Source of the DNA: Neoceratodus forsteri
Lineage: Eukaryota; Chordata; Ceratodontiformes; Ceratodontidae
Assembly (NCBI GenBank): GCA_016271365.2
Contig: CM057451.1
Coordinates: 367,867,501 to 367,931,500 of the forward strand
Reading direction: 5' to 3'
DNA length: 64,000 nt
Part shown: one piece after another, positions 11,786 to 23,700 of the stretch
Position numbering within the stretch: the stretch's first letter is position 1
Layout of the letters: the number at the start of each line of letters is the position of its first letter
Position numbers and translations under genes: made by a program
The notes under the pieces: model-generated
The model's input: only the letters and a program-made list of their open reading frames with translations
The model's database searches: none
Told to the model about the DNA's origin: nothing

Positions 11786-14345
11786 CAGTGGTGCAAGTGG
11801 TAAAGAAGTAGTACAGGAACTCGGCCAATGGCAAATATGAAATGCAGAATGAAGATCCTCAATCTGAAGGACAGCTGTATCAACATGCATCTGTTTACAC
11901 ACTAGTAGATTCAGTTAGAGAGACTGAAGTATTTCTAGCAAAATAGCACTGTTGAACATGTCAAATGTGTTTATGGAAAACCTGATTTCAGGTCACAGGC
12001 CTAGAAACTGTCATTATGTCATTGGTTTAATAATTTCAGTTCCAGTGGCAGTGGGAGGAAGTACAGGAACTCTGTTCCTGCTGCAAAAAAGGTACAGGAA
12101 CCGAGTTCCTGTGTGTTCCTGTCAGGGGTGTCACGTTTTGAAAAAATTTGTGAGTGCTCAGGGCAATCATAAAAGGCCAGCGGTCTGGGGGCCACCTAGG
12201 TCCCCAGAAGCTACAGGATTTTTCATGCCTTGTGGTGCATTTTTGGGGTTATTTTGATACATTTAGGAATGAATATGCACCACCACCACTACTCCACAAA
12301 AGAGAATGCAAGGGTGCCCTTGATGACTTTTTGATGCCCAGCAAGGTGCCAAGACCCATAGAAGGGTGCTTTGGAGGGATCTTTGATGCCTCCAGGTGTT
12401 GCAAGAAATGCTCGAATATGGATTTCAGTTTACAGTGCCACCACCCCTACAAGACGCAAGAGTGCCCTGGAGTGCTCCATGCACTGTCTCAAAACCCTAG
12501 GTGTGTGATAATCTCATAAACCTCTTGAGTGAGGGGTTTAGGAGATTATCCCACACCTCACATGTGTGAAAAATCCTCCCAAACAGCTGCACATCATACT
12601 GTACCTCTCAACTGCTATGAATTTCATATAGCACTATGATTTAATTTTAACACTCAAAATTTAACATTACTCCATGAAGGTTTACTGAAGTTCTGCATAA
12701 TGTTAAAGCTATTCCTGGACACACAATCTATTAAAATGTGGAAAAAAACTGACAGAAACATTCCTTAGTACTAAACATTTGGGGCCCACTGTTCTCAGAA
12801 ATATTATTCTTTAAAATAAGAAAATGATTCACATTCTGGCCATTTGCTCTGAATTGTGAAGGCCAGTGCTATGCATTTGTGAGATATGCTACGGCATTTT
12901 TCCAAAGTATAAAAGTACAGACACACACTTCATAGTGCAGGTTCTCTTTTTTTCATCCCATCTCCCTCCTTTGCTGATCATGGTTCTGCAGCAGGGAAGC
13001 TGCAGAGTTCCAGCTTGCTCCTTTCTGTCGGTTTCAAGTTGCTCATGGCTAGAGCTTACATTAAATTTGAGGTGGGGCCATAGTAAACATTAATGAAATA
13101 TATTTTAAATGTTTTCCTGGTGGTCACTGGATAGTCAGTTCAGATGAATTCCATCCCACCCAGAACTGGCTATTCTTCTTTGTGCCACTGTTCCTGTTTA
13201 GCCTGTTTCTATTTTCTACTCCCACTAGTTTTTCAACCATATGAGTCTATGAAACCTGCTGAGCTCAACTGAATACAGAAAGCAGAAGGCACTTCTGCCC
13301 CTTCAGACACCGAAGCCAAATCCAAATTGTGCACTAACTCGAATTACCTGTTAGTCTGGGGGAGAAACATGCCCAGATATGTTAAGGACACAAAACTGAT
13401 TTTTATGATTGTTCATAATTTGGGCAATGAAATGACTGTAAAAGAAAACGGATTTGTGTAGGGGGAAAACACTAGATACAAAAAGGAAATAAATAAGTGC
13501 ACAACAAATGATAAGTTGTATCATGCTCCTAATGCTATGTCTTTTCCTTGCCCCTGGCATCCTCCTTACCTTGGTGAAGACAAGTTGTCCATGGTGGGGT
13601 TGCCATGCTTCTTCTCCCTGCTCGTGCTGCTATGCGGGTGATAATGAGCCGCTGCGCGTTCTGTCTTCAAATCACTGCCCCAGATAACCAATCGGTGCCG
13701 TAGCAAGGACCCTGACCGACCTACCAACACTAGACAGGCAGTAACAACCCCCACGGTGCACAGAACAGCTCCAAATGAGCTGACTGCCTGTTATCTCCCA
13801 AACATCTGAAGTGCCCTACCAGTTCAAGGTTACCCTAAGCCTACCGCTGCCCAGTGACCCAAGTAAATCCAGAGATTACCAGGGCTGGCTAATCTCTGTT
13901 GTTTTTTTTTATTCCAAACGAGTTGCTGCAAATGGAACAACTAGACAGGCGCCACGCTTAATCCATTTCAAGTGCTCTGCCGGTGGGTATTTCACCAAAA
14001 TGAAAGCTCTTAGTGTTGCTGTGGAAAGGCAGCCACTGTAATTTTGTTTCAAAAGTTGGCACGTCAGCAGATACAACAGGGTGAGCACATCCGATTGGCT
14101 GTTGGGTGTGCTCACATGACGTCAGACGCTTACTACATCTTCAACAAGGAAGGGAGTCTGCTTCCATAGGACAAAATGCCGAGGTGAGGGCTCTGAGACT
14201 TTTAAAGGAGAATTTCTCTGTTTAATGTGGGAAAAATGGAATTAAAATTGAACAGTCAATTTTTTGCGGGTGCCTAGTTTAATTTTGTGGGTGCTCGAGC
14301 ACCTGTGCTGTCGGCACCCCTGGTTCCTGTTCACTTTCATCACTG
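11786..14345. mobile_element. hAT-type MITE, interrupted by a second hAT
   Basis: The terminal inverted repeats begin CAGTGGTGCAAGTG on the left (11786) and end CACTTTCATCACTG on the right (14345). The flanking 8 bases are identical: cctatcac at 11778-11785 and at 14346-14353. An 8-bp duplication with CAGTG-type ends is diagnostic of the hAT superfamily. Removing the nested element and its duplication leaves about 350 bases, so this is a non-autonomous MITE without transposase. Confidence 0.9.
12123..14322. mobile_element. hAT-type DNA transposon, 2.2 kb, non-autonomous or decayed
   Basis: The left end is CAGGGGTGTCAC at 12123 and the right end is GTCGGCACCCCTG at 14322, an inverted pair. 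The target duplication gttcctgt is perfect at 12115-12122 and 14323-14330. Internal open frames are short (longest 121 codons at 12154-12519) and show no BED finger or hAT dimerisation domain that I recognise, so the transposase is absent or unrecognisably decayed. It landed inside the MITE at 11786-14345. Confidence 0.9.
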
Positions 14346-14418
14346 CCTATCACCCACTTTCCCTGAGACCTGCCTTTCACTGGTTGTCCCCAAAGATTAC
14401 TCACCATGGAGGGAATTA

Positions 14419-14560
14419 TTTTTAGCTGTATTGGTCCTTGTACACAAAAAGATGAACAAAGTGGGGGATTTGATATCTTTATTAGACCAAGAAGAGATTT
14501 ACAAATCACAAGCTTTCAAGCCACACAGAGCTATTCTTCGGGCAAAGCAGTTTTTCAAAG
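14419..14560 (-). repeat. Interspersed repeat with degenerate hammerhead-like segment
   Basis: This matches 49936-50071 in arrangement: ttggtccttgtac, gatgaacaaagtggg, then ttggacca-like and agatttacaaa blocks. On the minus strand the end near 14558-14515 reads gaagaatagctctgtgtggc followed by ttgaaagcttg. This resembles a hammerhead core (CUGANGA, stem II, GAAA) with one core base changed. Such cores are known from Penelope-like elements; assignment to that group is inference. Confidence 0.5.
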
Positions 14561-14974
14561 AACAAACATAAATACACTGGATAGAACTGATACACTTTTA
14601 CTCATGGGTGTCACAGTTCTGTTGATAAGGAAGTAATTGGATATGCTTACACACAAAAACCAAAAAGATTAGAAATGTAGGCTCCTCTCCCAGTATGTGC
14701 AAATATTAAAAGAATTAAGCAGCGGGACTGAAAGGAGGAGTATGGTAAGTACAGGGAGGGCTGCTTCTTTGTAAGAGACAGGGTCTGTGTTTTGTGGAGC
14801 AGTTACGGAACTAGTTGGTAGGATGGGGTTCAACTTTGTCTCGCTACACAAGACTACTGCTTGAGCCACAACTTACTTTATCCTGCCCACAAAGAACTGC
14901 CGGTCAAGTGGCTGCTCGCTCTCCTCACCCAGCCAGTGCCCGGGGTTAACTCAGATGAGAGACACGGAGTTGTG
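14561..14974. other. Anonymous sequence
   Basis: There is no gene or repeat that I recognise between the repeat at 14419-14560 and the poly-T start of the L1-type unit at 14975. The open stretch 14669-14869 on the minus strand shows no motif. Confidence 0.4.
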
Positions 14975-15939
14975 TTTTTTTTTTTATTTTTATTTATAAC
15001 ATTTAGTACTTAAGCATACAGAACACATATATCCTGAGTAGGTATACAAATGAGAAAGTCAGGAATACATTACATAGGATAGCGACTATCTAGTCATTTG
15101 GTACAGCATTAGGCGTTACTCTCAGTTTCCTCTAATACAATATACATAAACCTACGTCAGGAGCCGTAATGCAGCCAATGGTCATATTTTTCAATAACAG
15201 TATTAAGAATTCACAATTGTAAACCGACCTTAAAAAGGTCTATGTTAACTTTAAACAGCCTTTGCTGTAACAAGAGAACTCCAGTCCAGAGCTCCCTTAA
15301 AAGGCTAAACTTGGGTAGTAAGGTGCAGCCCACAGTACTCCGGGATATCAGCCCCTTACTAAAATAAAGTAAATAAAGTAAATAAAGGGAAGAAGGTGTC
15401 TGGTGCCATATTAGGGATTCGAGCACCCACACCAAGACCAGCTTGTGCCTCGTGTAAAAATGTTAGGCACCTATGCTGTTCTGCAGGGCTCCCTGGCGCA
15501 ACCGCGTAGCTACAAACGAGCTGCAATGAGGCATAACGCAGCCCCCCCCCATTACTCTCGATATTTAACAATACAAAACCTCTCAACCCTTATAACTCAT
15601 GATACTTTTTATTAAGAGGTGGCATAAATCAAGGTGTTACATTGCAATAGGTGAATCAAGATTGACAATCACTAAGCAATTGTGTGCCCTTATGCTGCTA
15701 AATATAAACTTAAAAAAAAAAAAACAACAGCCATTGTACCATCACAGGTTAGTTAGAAAAGTTTTTTACAATGTCCAAACCTTCACCCCAAACCTCTCAA
15801 CTGAAAGTTAGATGCCTCCATAGATTTAGCACACAGTTTAGAGTCGTGCAACTGAGGTGGGTTGTTCATTCATTTTTCAGAAATATTAAACCAAACTGCA
15901 ATTTAAATTAGAGTTCTCCATTACCAAATACCAGGGTGT
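14975..15939 (-). other. 3' untranslated region of the L1-type ORF1-only unit
   Basis: This is a non-coding stretch between the ORF1 stop and the A-rich tail. It contains a poly-A run (minus sense) near 15712-15725, a short taaataaag repeat at 15360-15387 and an internal poly-C run at 15542-15550. No RT or endonuclease motif is present in any frame. Some of it could be a later insertion. Confidence 0.5.
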
Positions 15940-16181
15940 TCAGTCCCTTTCCGTATCCTCATCTTCCGATGAGCATTTCTTCTGTTGCCGTTTAGCTGCG
16001 ATTCTTTCCACGCAAGTACCAGCCTCTTTTGGGTCAGTAAACCGGTACTGCCGACGGCCTTCAGAAAAACAGAGACGTGCTGGGAAAGTGAGAGAGTAAG
16101 TGATGCCTTGGTCCACCAGTCTGCCCTTCACTCCATCAAACGCTTTTCTTCTCATTCGAGGGGCATAGGAGAGGTCAGGAA
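15940..16181 (-). pseudogene. L1-type ORF1 protein, C-terminal half
   Basis: The open frame reads toward KAFDGVKGRLVDQGITYSL, then FPARL and DPKEA, ending CSSEDEDTERD. This is the C-terminal nucleic-acid-binding domain of the L1 ORF1 (Transposase_22) family, which binds L1 RNA as a trimer. The preceding residues at the DIRS border (PDLS, then RMRRKAF) continue from 35511 with the frame kept if DIRS C is removed (ILLF joined to PDLS). The frame is intact in this half. Confidence 0.8.
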
Positions 16182-16375
16182 TAAAAAATTACTCACCTTA
16201 GTAATTGTGTTTCTTCTAACAGAATCTTGCTGTATTCTGACATTATGCAGTTAGCCCCAGTACTTGAACTGCTCCAGAGAGGAAAGAGTTAACTCTATGC
16301 CAGAGCATAGAACGTTGAGCTCGAGCTTGGTTCAGACCTCTGTCTGTTGCACTTTGAAGTGTAACCGTCAGATTC
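16182..16375 (-). repeat. Left inverted terminal repeat of DIRS C
   Basis: It pairs with about 35330-35510 on the right. The shared inner part includes gaggaaagagttaactctatg, the hairpin ctatgccagagcatag at 16295-16310 (right copy 35407-35422), gagctcgag and gtcagattctt. The outermost 50 bases are unique to the left end and are copied in the internal complementary region. Confidence 0.85.
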
Positions 16376-16645
16376 TTATGAGCCAACATTAATTACCCCC
16401 ACTATGAGGAAATTGTAAAATTCACTAGCCAAAAAGGCAACCAAATCTTTTGGATCTCCAAAAGACTCAAGTCGAGAAACCCAAAACAAAAACTAGGTAG
16501 TGAACAAAATAATTACTAAAACATATAAATAACCCACTCCCCCTGTCTAACGAGAGGAGGGTGCCAAGTACACCCCTGAGGTGCAATACTGTGCCTACCA
16601 GCCAATTTCCCAAAAAACAGGTTCAGAGAGGGGAGTCTGGGAGGA

Positions 16646-16750
16646 AGGTCAGAATACAGCAAGACTCAATTAGAAGAAACACAGTTACTAAGGTGAGTAA
16701 TTTTTTTCTTCAAACAACATGAAGTCTTGCTGTATTCTGACATTAATCAG
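16646..16750 (-). repeat. Internal complementary region of DIRS C
   Basis: Bases 16646-16712 are complementary to the left end (16182-16245, a few mismatches). Bases 16713-16750 are complementary to the right end (35472-35510). The join lies at the T-rich/cttcaaac boundary, as in A, D and G. Confidence 0.85.
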
Positions 16751-17821
16751 ACTACCAAGCAGTACCTCCATGGAGGAGGGTACCGAACCTATTTTGGGAA
16801 TAGGCTCTGCAATACTGCTGTACGAAACCTAGCATCACTCCTAGCCTGGATAGCCAGAGAGTAATGCTTGGTGAATGTATGTACTGTTTTCCAGGTAGCT
16901 GCTTTGCATATCTCTAATAAGGGTATATCTCCGGCAGCAGCCAGAGAAGCAGCTGTACCTCTAGTCGAATGAGCCCTCAGGCCTGAGAGGGGTGCTTTGC
17001 CTAGCTTTTCATAGCAGAATTGTATACAAGAGACAATTCACCTGGCAACAGTTCTTTTAGTAACAGGTTTACCCTTCACCATAAGTGAGGAACAACTGGA
17101 AGGAGTTAAATCTAAGTGCCTTAGTATGTTCAATGTAGTAGCTAAGAGCTCTTTTAACATCCAAACTGTGTAATCCTCTCTCTCCTGAAGAAGAATACAG
17201 GAAGAGACAAGGATTGGTTCAGATGAAAATCTGAAACCACTTTGGCTAAGAACCTCCTGTTGGGTCTAAGGACTACCTTATCCCATGGCATGAGATAAAA
17301 TCAGGCTCCACAGACAAAGCTTGCAATTCACTAATATGCCTGGCAGAGGTAATAGCTACCAGGAACACAGTTTTCCAAGTAAAGTACTTAAGCTGTGCTG
17401 AGGACAAAGGCTCGAAAGGGGGTTGCAAAAGTTGAGCAATGCAAACATTAAGATCCCAAACAGGAGCAGGATCCCTAAAGGGAGGATTGGTATGAAGCAG
17501 TCCTTTGAAGAATTTACAGAAAACAGGGTGCGATGCCAGTGAGGACGGCTTTCCCACTGACAGAAATGCAGAAACAGCTGACAAGAGTACTTTGAGGGTA
17601 GCTGGTCTGCGGCCTAGGCCATTAAGATAAACCATGTAATCCAGAACTGTAGACAAGTCAGCAGTATCTGGGGATATATGCTTCTTGGAACACCAAGTAC
17701 TGAATCTTTTCAATTTGGAGTTACAAGTTTTTCTGGTGGCAGGTTTTCGAGAGGCTTTGAGAATGTCCAGAACCCCTTGAGACAGATGCAAATTCGCACA
17801 TTCTAGCTCTTCAAGAGCCAT
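16751..17821 (-). pseudogene. Tyrosine recombinase of DIRS C
   Basis: The N-terminal two-fifths is continuous at 17273-17821: LEELECANLHLSQGVLDIL, NSKLKRFSTWCSKKHISP, LDYMVYLNGLGRRPATL, ending at SARHISELQALSVEPDF. The first catalytic arginine position reads S-A-R-H-I, while A, D and G have S-A-R-R-I. The frame breaks after FISCHGIR. The C-terminal part near 16990-16860 keeps the HSTR box (codons around 16970) and the CKAATWK-like segment before the tyrosine. It is not translatable as one protein. Confidence 0.85.
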
Positions 17822-19124
17822 GCCTTGAGATTGAGAGATCGAAGGTTGGGATGCCAGATCCTCCCCTGAGAGGAGGTTACAGGTTTTGATTCCTGGGGAG
17901 AGATGGGGGAAGATGGACTGCTAGGGACAGCAACAGGGGATACCAAGGTTGTCTGGCCCAGTCTGGAGCAGTCAGGATCACTTTGCAAGACTGTGACCTT
18001 ATCTTGACCAGAACTTTGAACAGTACAGGGAAAAGGAGGAAAGGCATACAGAAATTTCCCCTCCCAATCCAGAAGTAGAGCATCCAGGGGGACCGAACCA
18101 AAGACTGGGGGGTCTGCAACAAAAGAGAGGACGTTGGTGATTGTCCGGTGCTGCAAAGAGATCCATCTCTCGGGTACCCCACCTTGAAAAGATCACTTTT
18201 AACACTAGGGGGACCAGGGACCATTCATGATGGCCCTGGAAAATCCAGCTCAATGCATCTGCTAGCACATTGTCCTTGCCTGGTAGGTGGACTGCTACCA
18301 GAGAGGTCTGTAGAGAAAAAGCCAGGGACCATAATGTCATGACTTCCATGCACAAGGCGGTAGACTGAGTGCCTCCCTGCTTGTTGCTGTGCCACATGGT
18401 GGTGGTGTTGCTTGTCCTGACCTGAACCACCTTGTTCTGTACTGGTTCCGAGGAGGCTTGTAGAGCCAGGTACACTGCCCTAAGCTCCAGAAGACTGATG
18501 TGGAGAAGAGACTCCTGAGGGGATCATATTCCCTGAGCTGTGAGTGCTCCCAGGTGAGCTCCACACCCCAGGAGAGAAGCATCCGTGGTTAGAACCACAG
18601 AATGAGACTGAGTGATGAATGGGACCCCTTGCCTGAGGTTGTCCTGATCCAGCCACCACTGGAGAGCCTGGATCAGAGTCTGAGTCACTGGAATAAGCTT
18701 GGTTAAAGGATCTTTTTTCTGAAACCAAAAAGCCCTCAAGTGGAAATAGATGTCCCTCATCTGAAATCTGGCCCCTTGGACCACTGCAGTGGAAGCTGCC
18801 ATGTGGCCCAGGAGTTGAAGGAAACGCCTTGCTGGTCCTGACACCAGCAGGTGGAAAGAGGAAGCCAGCTCTATAATGGCCTTTACCCTTGCCGGAGGGA
18901 GGAAGGCTATTGCTTTGACAGTATTCAACTCTACCCCTCTGAAGGTTAAGAGTTGCACTGGCTTGAGAACTGATTTGGGAAGATTGAGGAGGAATCCCAG
19001 AGAAGTGAGCACTTGTTGGGTCACTTGCAAACTTGACCTGGTTTGGAGACTGACCCACAGTGAGCCAGTCATCCAGGTATGGGAATATGGAAATGTTTTG
19101 TCTCCTTAAAAAGGCCACTACTAA
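17803..19124 (-). pseudogene. RT C-terminus, RNase H and methylase-like domain of DIRS C
   Basis: This is the downstream part of the polyprotein left of the CR1 insertion. It begins at VAFLRRQNISIFPYLDDWL, so the catalytic YLDD is present (about 19067-19078). RNase H follows at 18340-18640 with GAHLGALTAQGI, LLELR-type and LPGKDNVLADALS segments. Then come IFSRWGTREMDLFAAPDNH and the methylase-like end. Frameshifts occur near 18520 and 18000. The N-terminal RT portion continues at 24431. Confidence 0.85.
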
Positions 19125-19469
19125 CATACTAAAATGCCAGCAGAATAGGCCTAACAGTCTTTTGTGTCTGCTCATTTGGTCAACCCCCATCCTAGGAGCT
19201 GACCTTGCAGCCCCCCTGTCCCTCTCTGGCTTCTCCCTTCCCTGTCCCAGATATTCTCGCTGCACTGGTTTTTGCTTCCAGAACCCTTCCCCTGTACCTG
19301 TCCCACCCCCTCTTGAACCCCTCCACCGTCTCTGCCTCCACCATGGCTCCAGCGCCCTCTCAGTGAACTAGCACCTCCCTTTTCCCTGAATCTCCCTCCA
19401 GCTTCCACCCATGCCATCTAGTTGCCCCCTCCTTCCTTCGGAGCACCCTGACTGCTCCTCCCCTATTTA

Positions 19470-22125
19470 ACCCCTTCATGTACCTGAAGACCTCTATCAT
19501 GTCCCCCAGTCCCTTCTCTCTTCCAATGTGTACATATTTAGCTCTTCAAGCCTCTTCCCATAGGTCCTATCCCCCAAGCCCTAAATCATTTTGGTTGCCC
19601 TCCTCTGGACCCTCTCCAGGAGTTCAATGTCCCTCTTTAAATGTGGCCTCCAAAGCTGCATACAATACTCGAGGTGCAGCCTCACCAAGCAGTTACACAG
19701 TGGAAGTATCATTTCCCTCCTTCTGGAGGTGATCCCCCTAGCGATGCACCCAAGCATCCTGTTGGCCTTTGCTGCTGCTGCCCTACTATAAGTCTCCAAG
19801 TTGTTCATCTTGACATCCACCACCACCCCCAGGTCCCTCTCAGCCATCGAGACTTGTAGGATCCCCAAGTGTACATTTGGCCCAGGTTTCTGGCTCCCAG
19901 GTGCAGTACCTTACATTTCCCTGCATTGAACCTCAGCTTCCACTTTCTAGACCACCTTTCTAGAGCCTCCAGGTCCCCCTGTAGGGCCACCCTCCCCTCT
20001 TCCCCATCCACCACCACCCCCAGTTTTGAGTCATCTGCAAAGAGACTCATCTCACTCCTGATACCCTTCCTTATGTCAGAGACATAGGCGTTGAACAGGA
20101 GGGGCCCAAGAACCAATCCCTGAGGGACTCCACGAATGACCCTCCTTAGGTATGAGACTATCCTGCCAACCACAACCCTCTGGGTCAGGTCCTGGAGCCA
20201 ACTGCCCATCCATCTGATCATCTGGTTCCCCACCCCCATTTCTCCCAGCTTATCCAACAGGCCCCCGTGAGAAACAGAGTCAAACGCCTTGCTGAAGTCA
20301 AGAAGGAGGATGTCCACTGGTGTACCCAGGTCCAAGGCACTTGTCACCCAGTCACAGAACTCCATAAAGTTTGCCTGACATGATTTCCCCGGGACGAATC
20401 CATGCTATCATCCAGGCACCCCAACCTTTCCAGGTCCCCCCCCCCCAGTCTCTTCTTGACAATGCCCTCCATCACCTTGCCCACCGAGGTCAGGCTGACG
20501 GCCCTGTAGTTCTCTGCCACCTCCCTTGATCCCCCTTGTGGATAAGCACTATATGCGCCACCTTCCAGTCCTGGGGCACCCACCCTGTCCTCAGAGAGAC
20601 GCTGAAGATCTCCGCCAGGGGTTTCGCCAGGACATCCACCAGTTCCTTCAGCACTCTGGGATGTAATTTATCTGGCCCTGGTGCTTTCTCTGTCTTAAGG
20701 GACCTGAGGGCTTCCCTCACTCTCTCTGCTGTGATATCCACCTCTGATACCTTGTCCCCCTGCTTTGCCTTCCCCACCTGCCAGTGATGCCCCTCACCCA
20801 GACCCACCGATCGGTAGGTCCCCTCGCCAGTATCACCGCCTCTCATGTATGATGCAACCCCATTTTCATTGGTGAAAACTGGAGGCGTACTCATTTAGTA
20901 CCTCAGTCTGTCCCCCGGTCTTGTGCCAATCCTCTCCCATTTTAATCCTGTTAATCTACCCTTCACCCTTCGTTTTCCCCCCCGTGTATCTATAGAACCC
21001 CGTGTTCCCTCTCCTAATTTCCCTGGCCAGGTTCTGCTCCTTCCTTGCCTTAGCCACCCTCACCACTCCAGTGGCCCTTCTGGCCATCAGCTCATACTCC
21101 CCTCGGTCCCTTTCACTCAAGCACTTGAATTGCCTATAGGCCGCCTTCATTCCCCTCACCACCTCCTGAATGTCCCTGGTCCACCAGCCGGGTTTTTGGG
21201 CCCTAACGCATTTTCGTCTTACTATTGCGCAGGTGCTGATAGCATCCTGTACCCCCCTCCTGATGATTTCCCACCTACTATCAGTGTCCATGTCTGGCCC
21301 AATCCCATCTGAGTGCTCCTTAAGGATCCTTCCCATTTCCTTGAAATCCGACCCCCTGAAGTCAGTTACCTCTGTCTTTGTGCAGCCTTCTAACCCTCCT
21401 AGGTTCAGGCAGAACCAGACCATAGCATGGTTGCTCCCCGCCAACGGGTCCCTTACCTTCAGGTCCCCAATCTGGTCACTGTCTGCCAGGACCACATCCA
21501 GTATCCGCTCCTCCCCGGTCAGTTCCCCCACCTGCTGAGTTAGGAACGCGTCCTGAAAGACATCCAACAACCTCTGTTCCTGGCCACCGAGGATGTCAGT
21601 CTCCCAGTCTGTTCCTGGCATGTTTAAGTCCCCCAACACCACCAACCTTCCCCTTCCCAATCTGCAGTGTCTCCCAACATCTTCCACTAGACTCTTCTCC
21701 ATCTCCTCCGCCAGCACAGGGGGTCTCTACACCACTCCTATTTTTACTCTCTTGCCCCCCACTCCCTTGTTATCAAGGTGACCCAAATCACCTCCACAGT
21801 TCCTCCGCCTCCTCCTCCACTCCTCCTGTGGCACTGCAATTTTTGACTATTACTGCTACCCCTCCTCCCCTTCCCTTCCCCTGTCCTTCCTGAACATCGT
21901 GTAACCCTCCAGGTTCAAGTCCCAGTCGTGCCCTGCAGTGGCCCAGGTCTCAGTGACCACTGCCACATCCACCTCTCGCTCAGTTAGCATTGCCTGGAGC
22001 CAAGGCATTTTATTGCCCAAGCTCCTGGCATTTATCAGGACTACCTTCCACCCTTTCCCTATACTTCCATTTCCCCTGCTCGTGTTCCTGTGGGGATTCT
22101 GTCTGCCCCTGGTCTGCACCCTTAC
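19470..22125 (-). pseudogene. CR1 ORF2: AP endonuclease and reverse transcriptase (family A)
   Basis: The endonuclease begins near 22119 and shows LINARSLGNKM, VAVVTETWAT and, at 21620-21580, LVVLGDLNMPGTDW, the last with the DLN catalytic context. The RT continues at 20894 with a KAPGPDKLHPRVLKEL block, LLLDFSKAFDSVSHG near 20300, IRGVPQGLVLGPLLFNAYV near 20120 and the catalytic SLFADDSK near 20040. The C-terminal domain (19581-19868) has ANRMLGCIARGITSR. It nicks target DNA and primes reverse transcription. At least three frameshifts split the ORF, including around 20350-20500. Confidence 0.88.
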
Positions 22126-22232
22126 CAGTCAGCCTTTTCTTGCATTCCTCCAGCTCCCGGGGGAGGGGGGGGCAGAGTCCCTCCTTTATCGGACCCCCCC
22201 TTGACAGCCCTTTCTCCTATCCCTTCCCCACT

Positions 22233-23700
22233 TCACAAGTTTAAACCCCACCTTTCACCAATGAACCCCTCTATTTTCAACTTAAGGATTTCCTTCTCCT
22301 CTGAATTGAGATGGAGCCTATCTCTAGCATACAGACCCTTATCCTCCCAGGTCTCCCCCCAATCCCCCATCAACCCATACCCTCTGGCCCCACACCACTC
22401 CCTGAGACATTGGTTTATCACCCTAATCTTCCTCTTGTGTTCCCCACTAGCCCTTGGCACCGGCAGGATTTTCGAGAAGGAACTTGCACATTCTATATCA
22501 TGACAGACCCTAGCAAGCTCCCTGAACCCTGCCTGTATCTCTAGCTCACTATTTCCCTCAATGTCATTGGTACCCGGATGGGCCAGTATGTCCGGGGAAC
22601 CTCCATAATCCTTTGCCAGCTGATATACCTCATGCTTGGCCCTGTGCACCGTTAGTCCAGGGAAGCATTTTGTTCTAACCGGGCAGGCTTCTCCCTCCCT
22701 ATCCCATTTGATCCCCCTGATCATGGAATCGCCGAACAGGAGCACTCTAGCTGCCCCTTTTCCTCCATCCCCCCTCCATGTCCCTCATCCTTTCTACCAG
22801 CCCTACCTGCCATCTCCTCCTTATTTACCCTGGCCACCCCCCCTCCGATACTATGCCTCTCCTCCTCCTAAGTATCCTTCTGTACCTAGCTACTCCCACC
22901 ATCACTGTTCGCGACTGGTCCCCCCCATCTGCTAAACTAGCATGACTCATCCTCCCTTCCTTCCCGTCTCTGATCAGCCCCTCATTGCCTGTTGTGCTCC
23001 CCTGGCCTAAACCCTAAGCTCCCTTTACTGTATCCTCCTTGTACTTCTGGTCCTTCTCCTTGCCCTTTCCTCCCAACTGATCCTTCTCTTGCGCTTTCCT
23101 CCCTCTACCCCCCCTCCTGCTCTGATCCCTGCTCCCCCCGGTTTCCCGCATTCCAAGTTGCCCCTGTTCCTCCTGCTATCCGGACCTCACCTCCTGCCCC
23201 CTACTCCCTTTCCATCTCTAACTGCCCCTGTCATGGCTACATCACCCCCCTCATCCTCAAGCAGAAGAGGAGAATTGAAGCGGTTACTGAGCTTAAGGTC
23301 TGATCCACCTCCCCCCACTGCATCCTTCTGTCCAGCTCCAGCCATCTGCCTACTTCCCTGAGAATGTCCTTCCTTTGGCCCCCATCTGTGAGGGTCCCCA
23401 GCTACCTGCCTGCTTCCTTGGTAGTATCCTCCTTTTGGGCCCCATCTGCCAGGGTCCCTATGCGACCCCAGAGTACTCTCCTGCACTCCTTTCCCTATGC
23501 CCCCACCCCTAGTGCTTGGTGCAACCCCGTGGGAGAGCCCCTGCCCTATTCCCCAACCATACCTCCCCCCCTTTCTCCAGCTGTCTCCTAAACCCCACAA
23601 CCTCCTCCCTAAGCTGTGCCAGCTGGTAGCACACTGGGCAACAACCGAACTTCCAAGCCCAGTATCATGGCTGCCCCACACCCTGTGCACCCCACCACCC
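22233..23700 (-). pseudogene. CR1 ORF1 with SGNH/GDSL-esterase domain (family A)
   Basis: At 22233-22745 a 170-codon frame reads LLFGDSMIRGI (block I GDS), HPGTNDIEGN (the G-x-N-D block, here G-T-N-D) and ARDRLHLN, carrying the D-x-x-H dyad of block V. This is the esterase domain known from CR1 ORF1 proteins. Upstream (22750-23700) lies a G/R-rich, low-complexity segment open on the minus strand (23187-23690) that probably held the N-terminal part of ORF1. Its boundaries are uncertain. Confidence 0.75.

Noticed and set aside
11368..11811. 147-codon plus-strand frame near the hAT border
   Set aside because: No family resemblance; it overlaps simple-repeat tracts (gcatg, gcaag) and runs into the start of the outer hAT.
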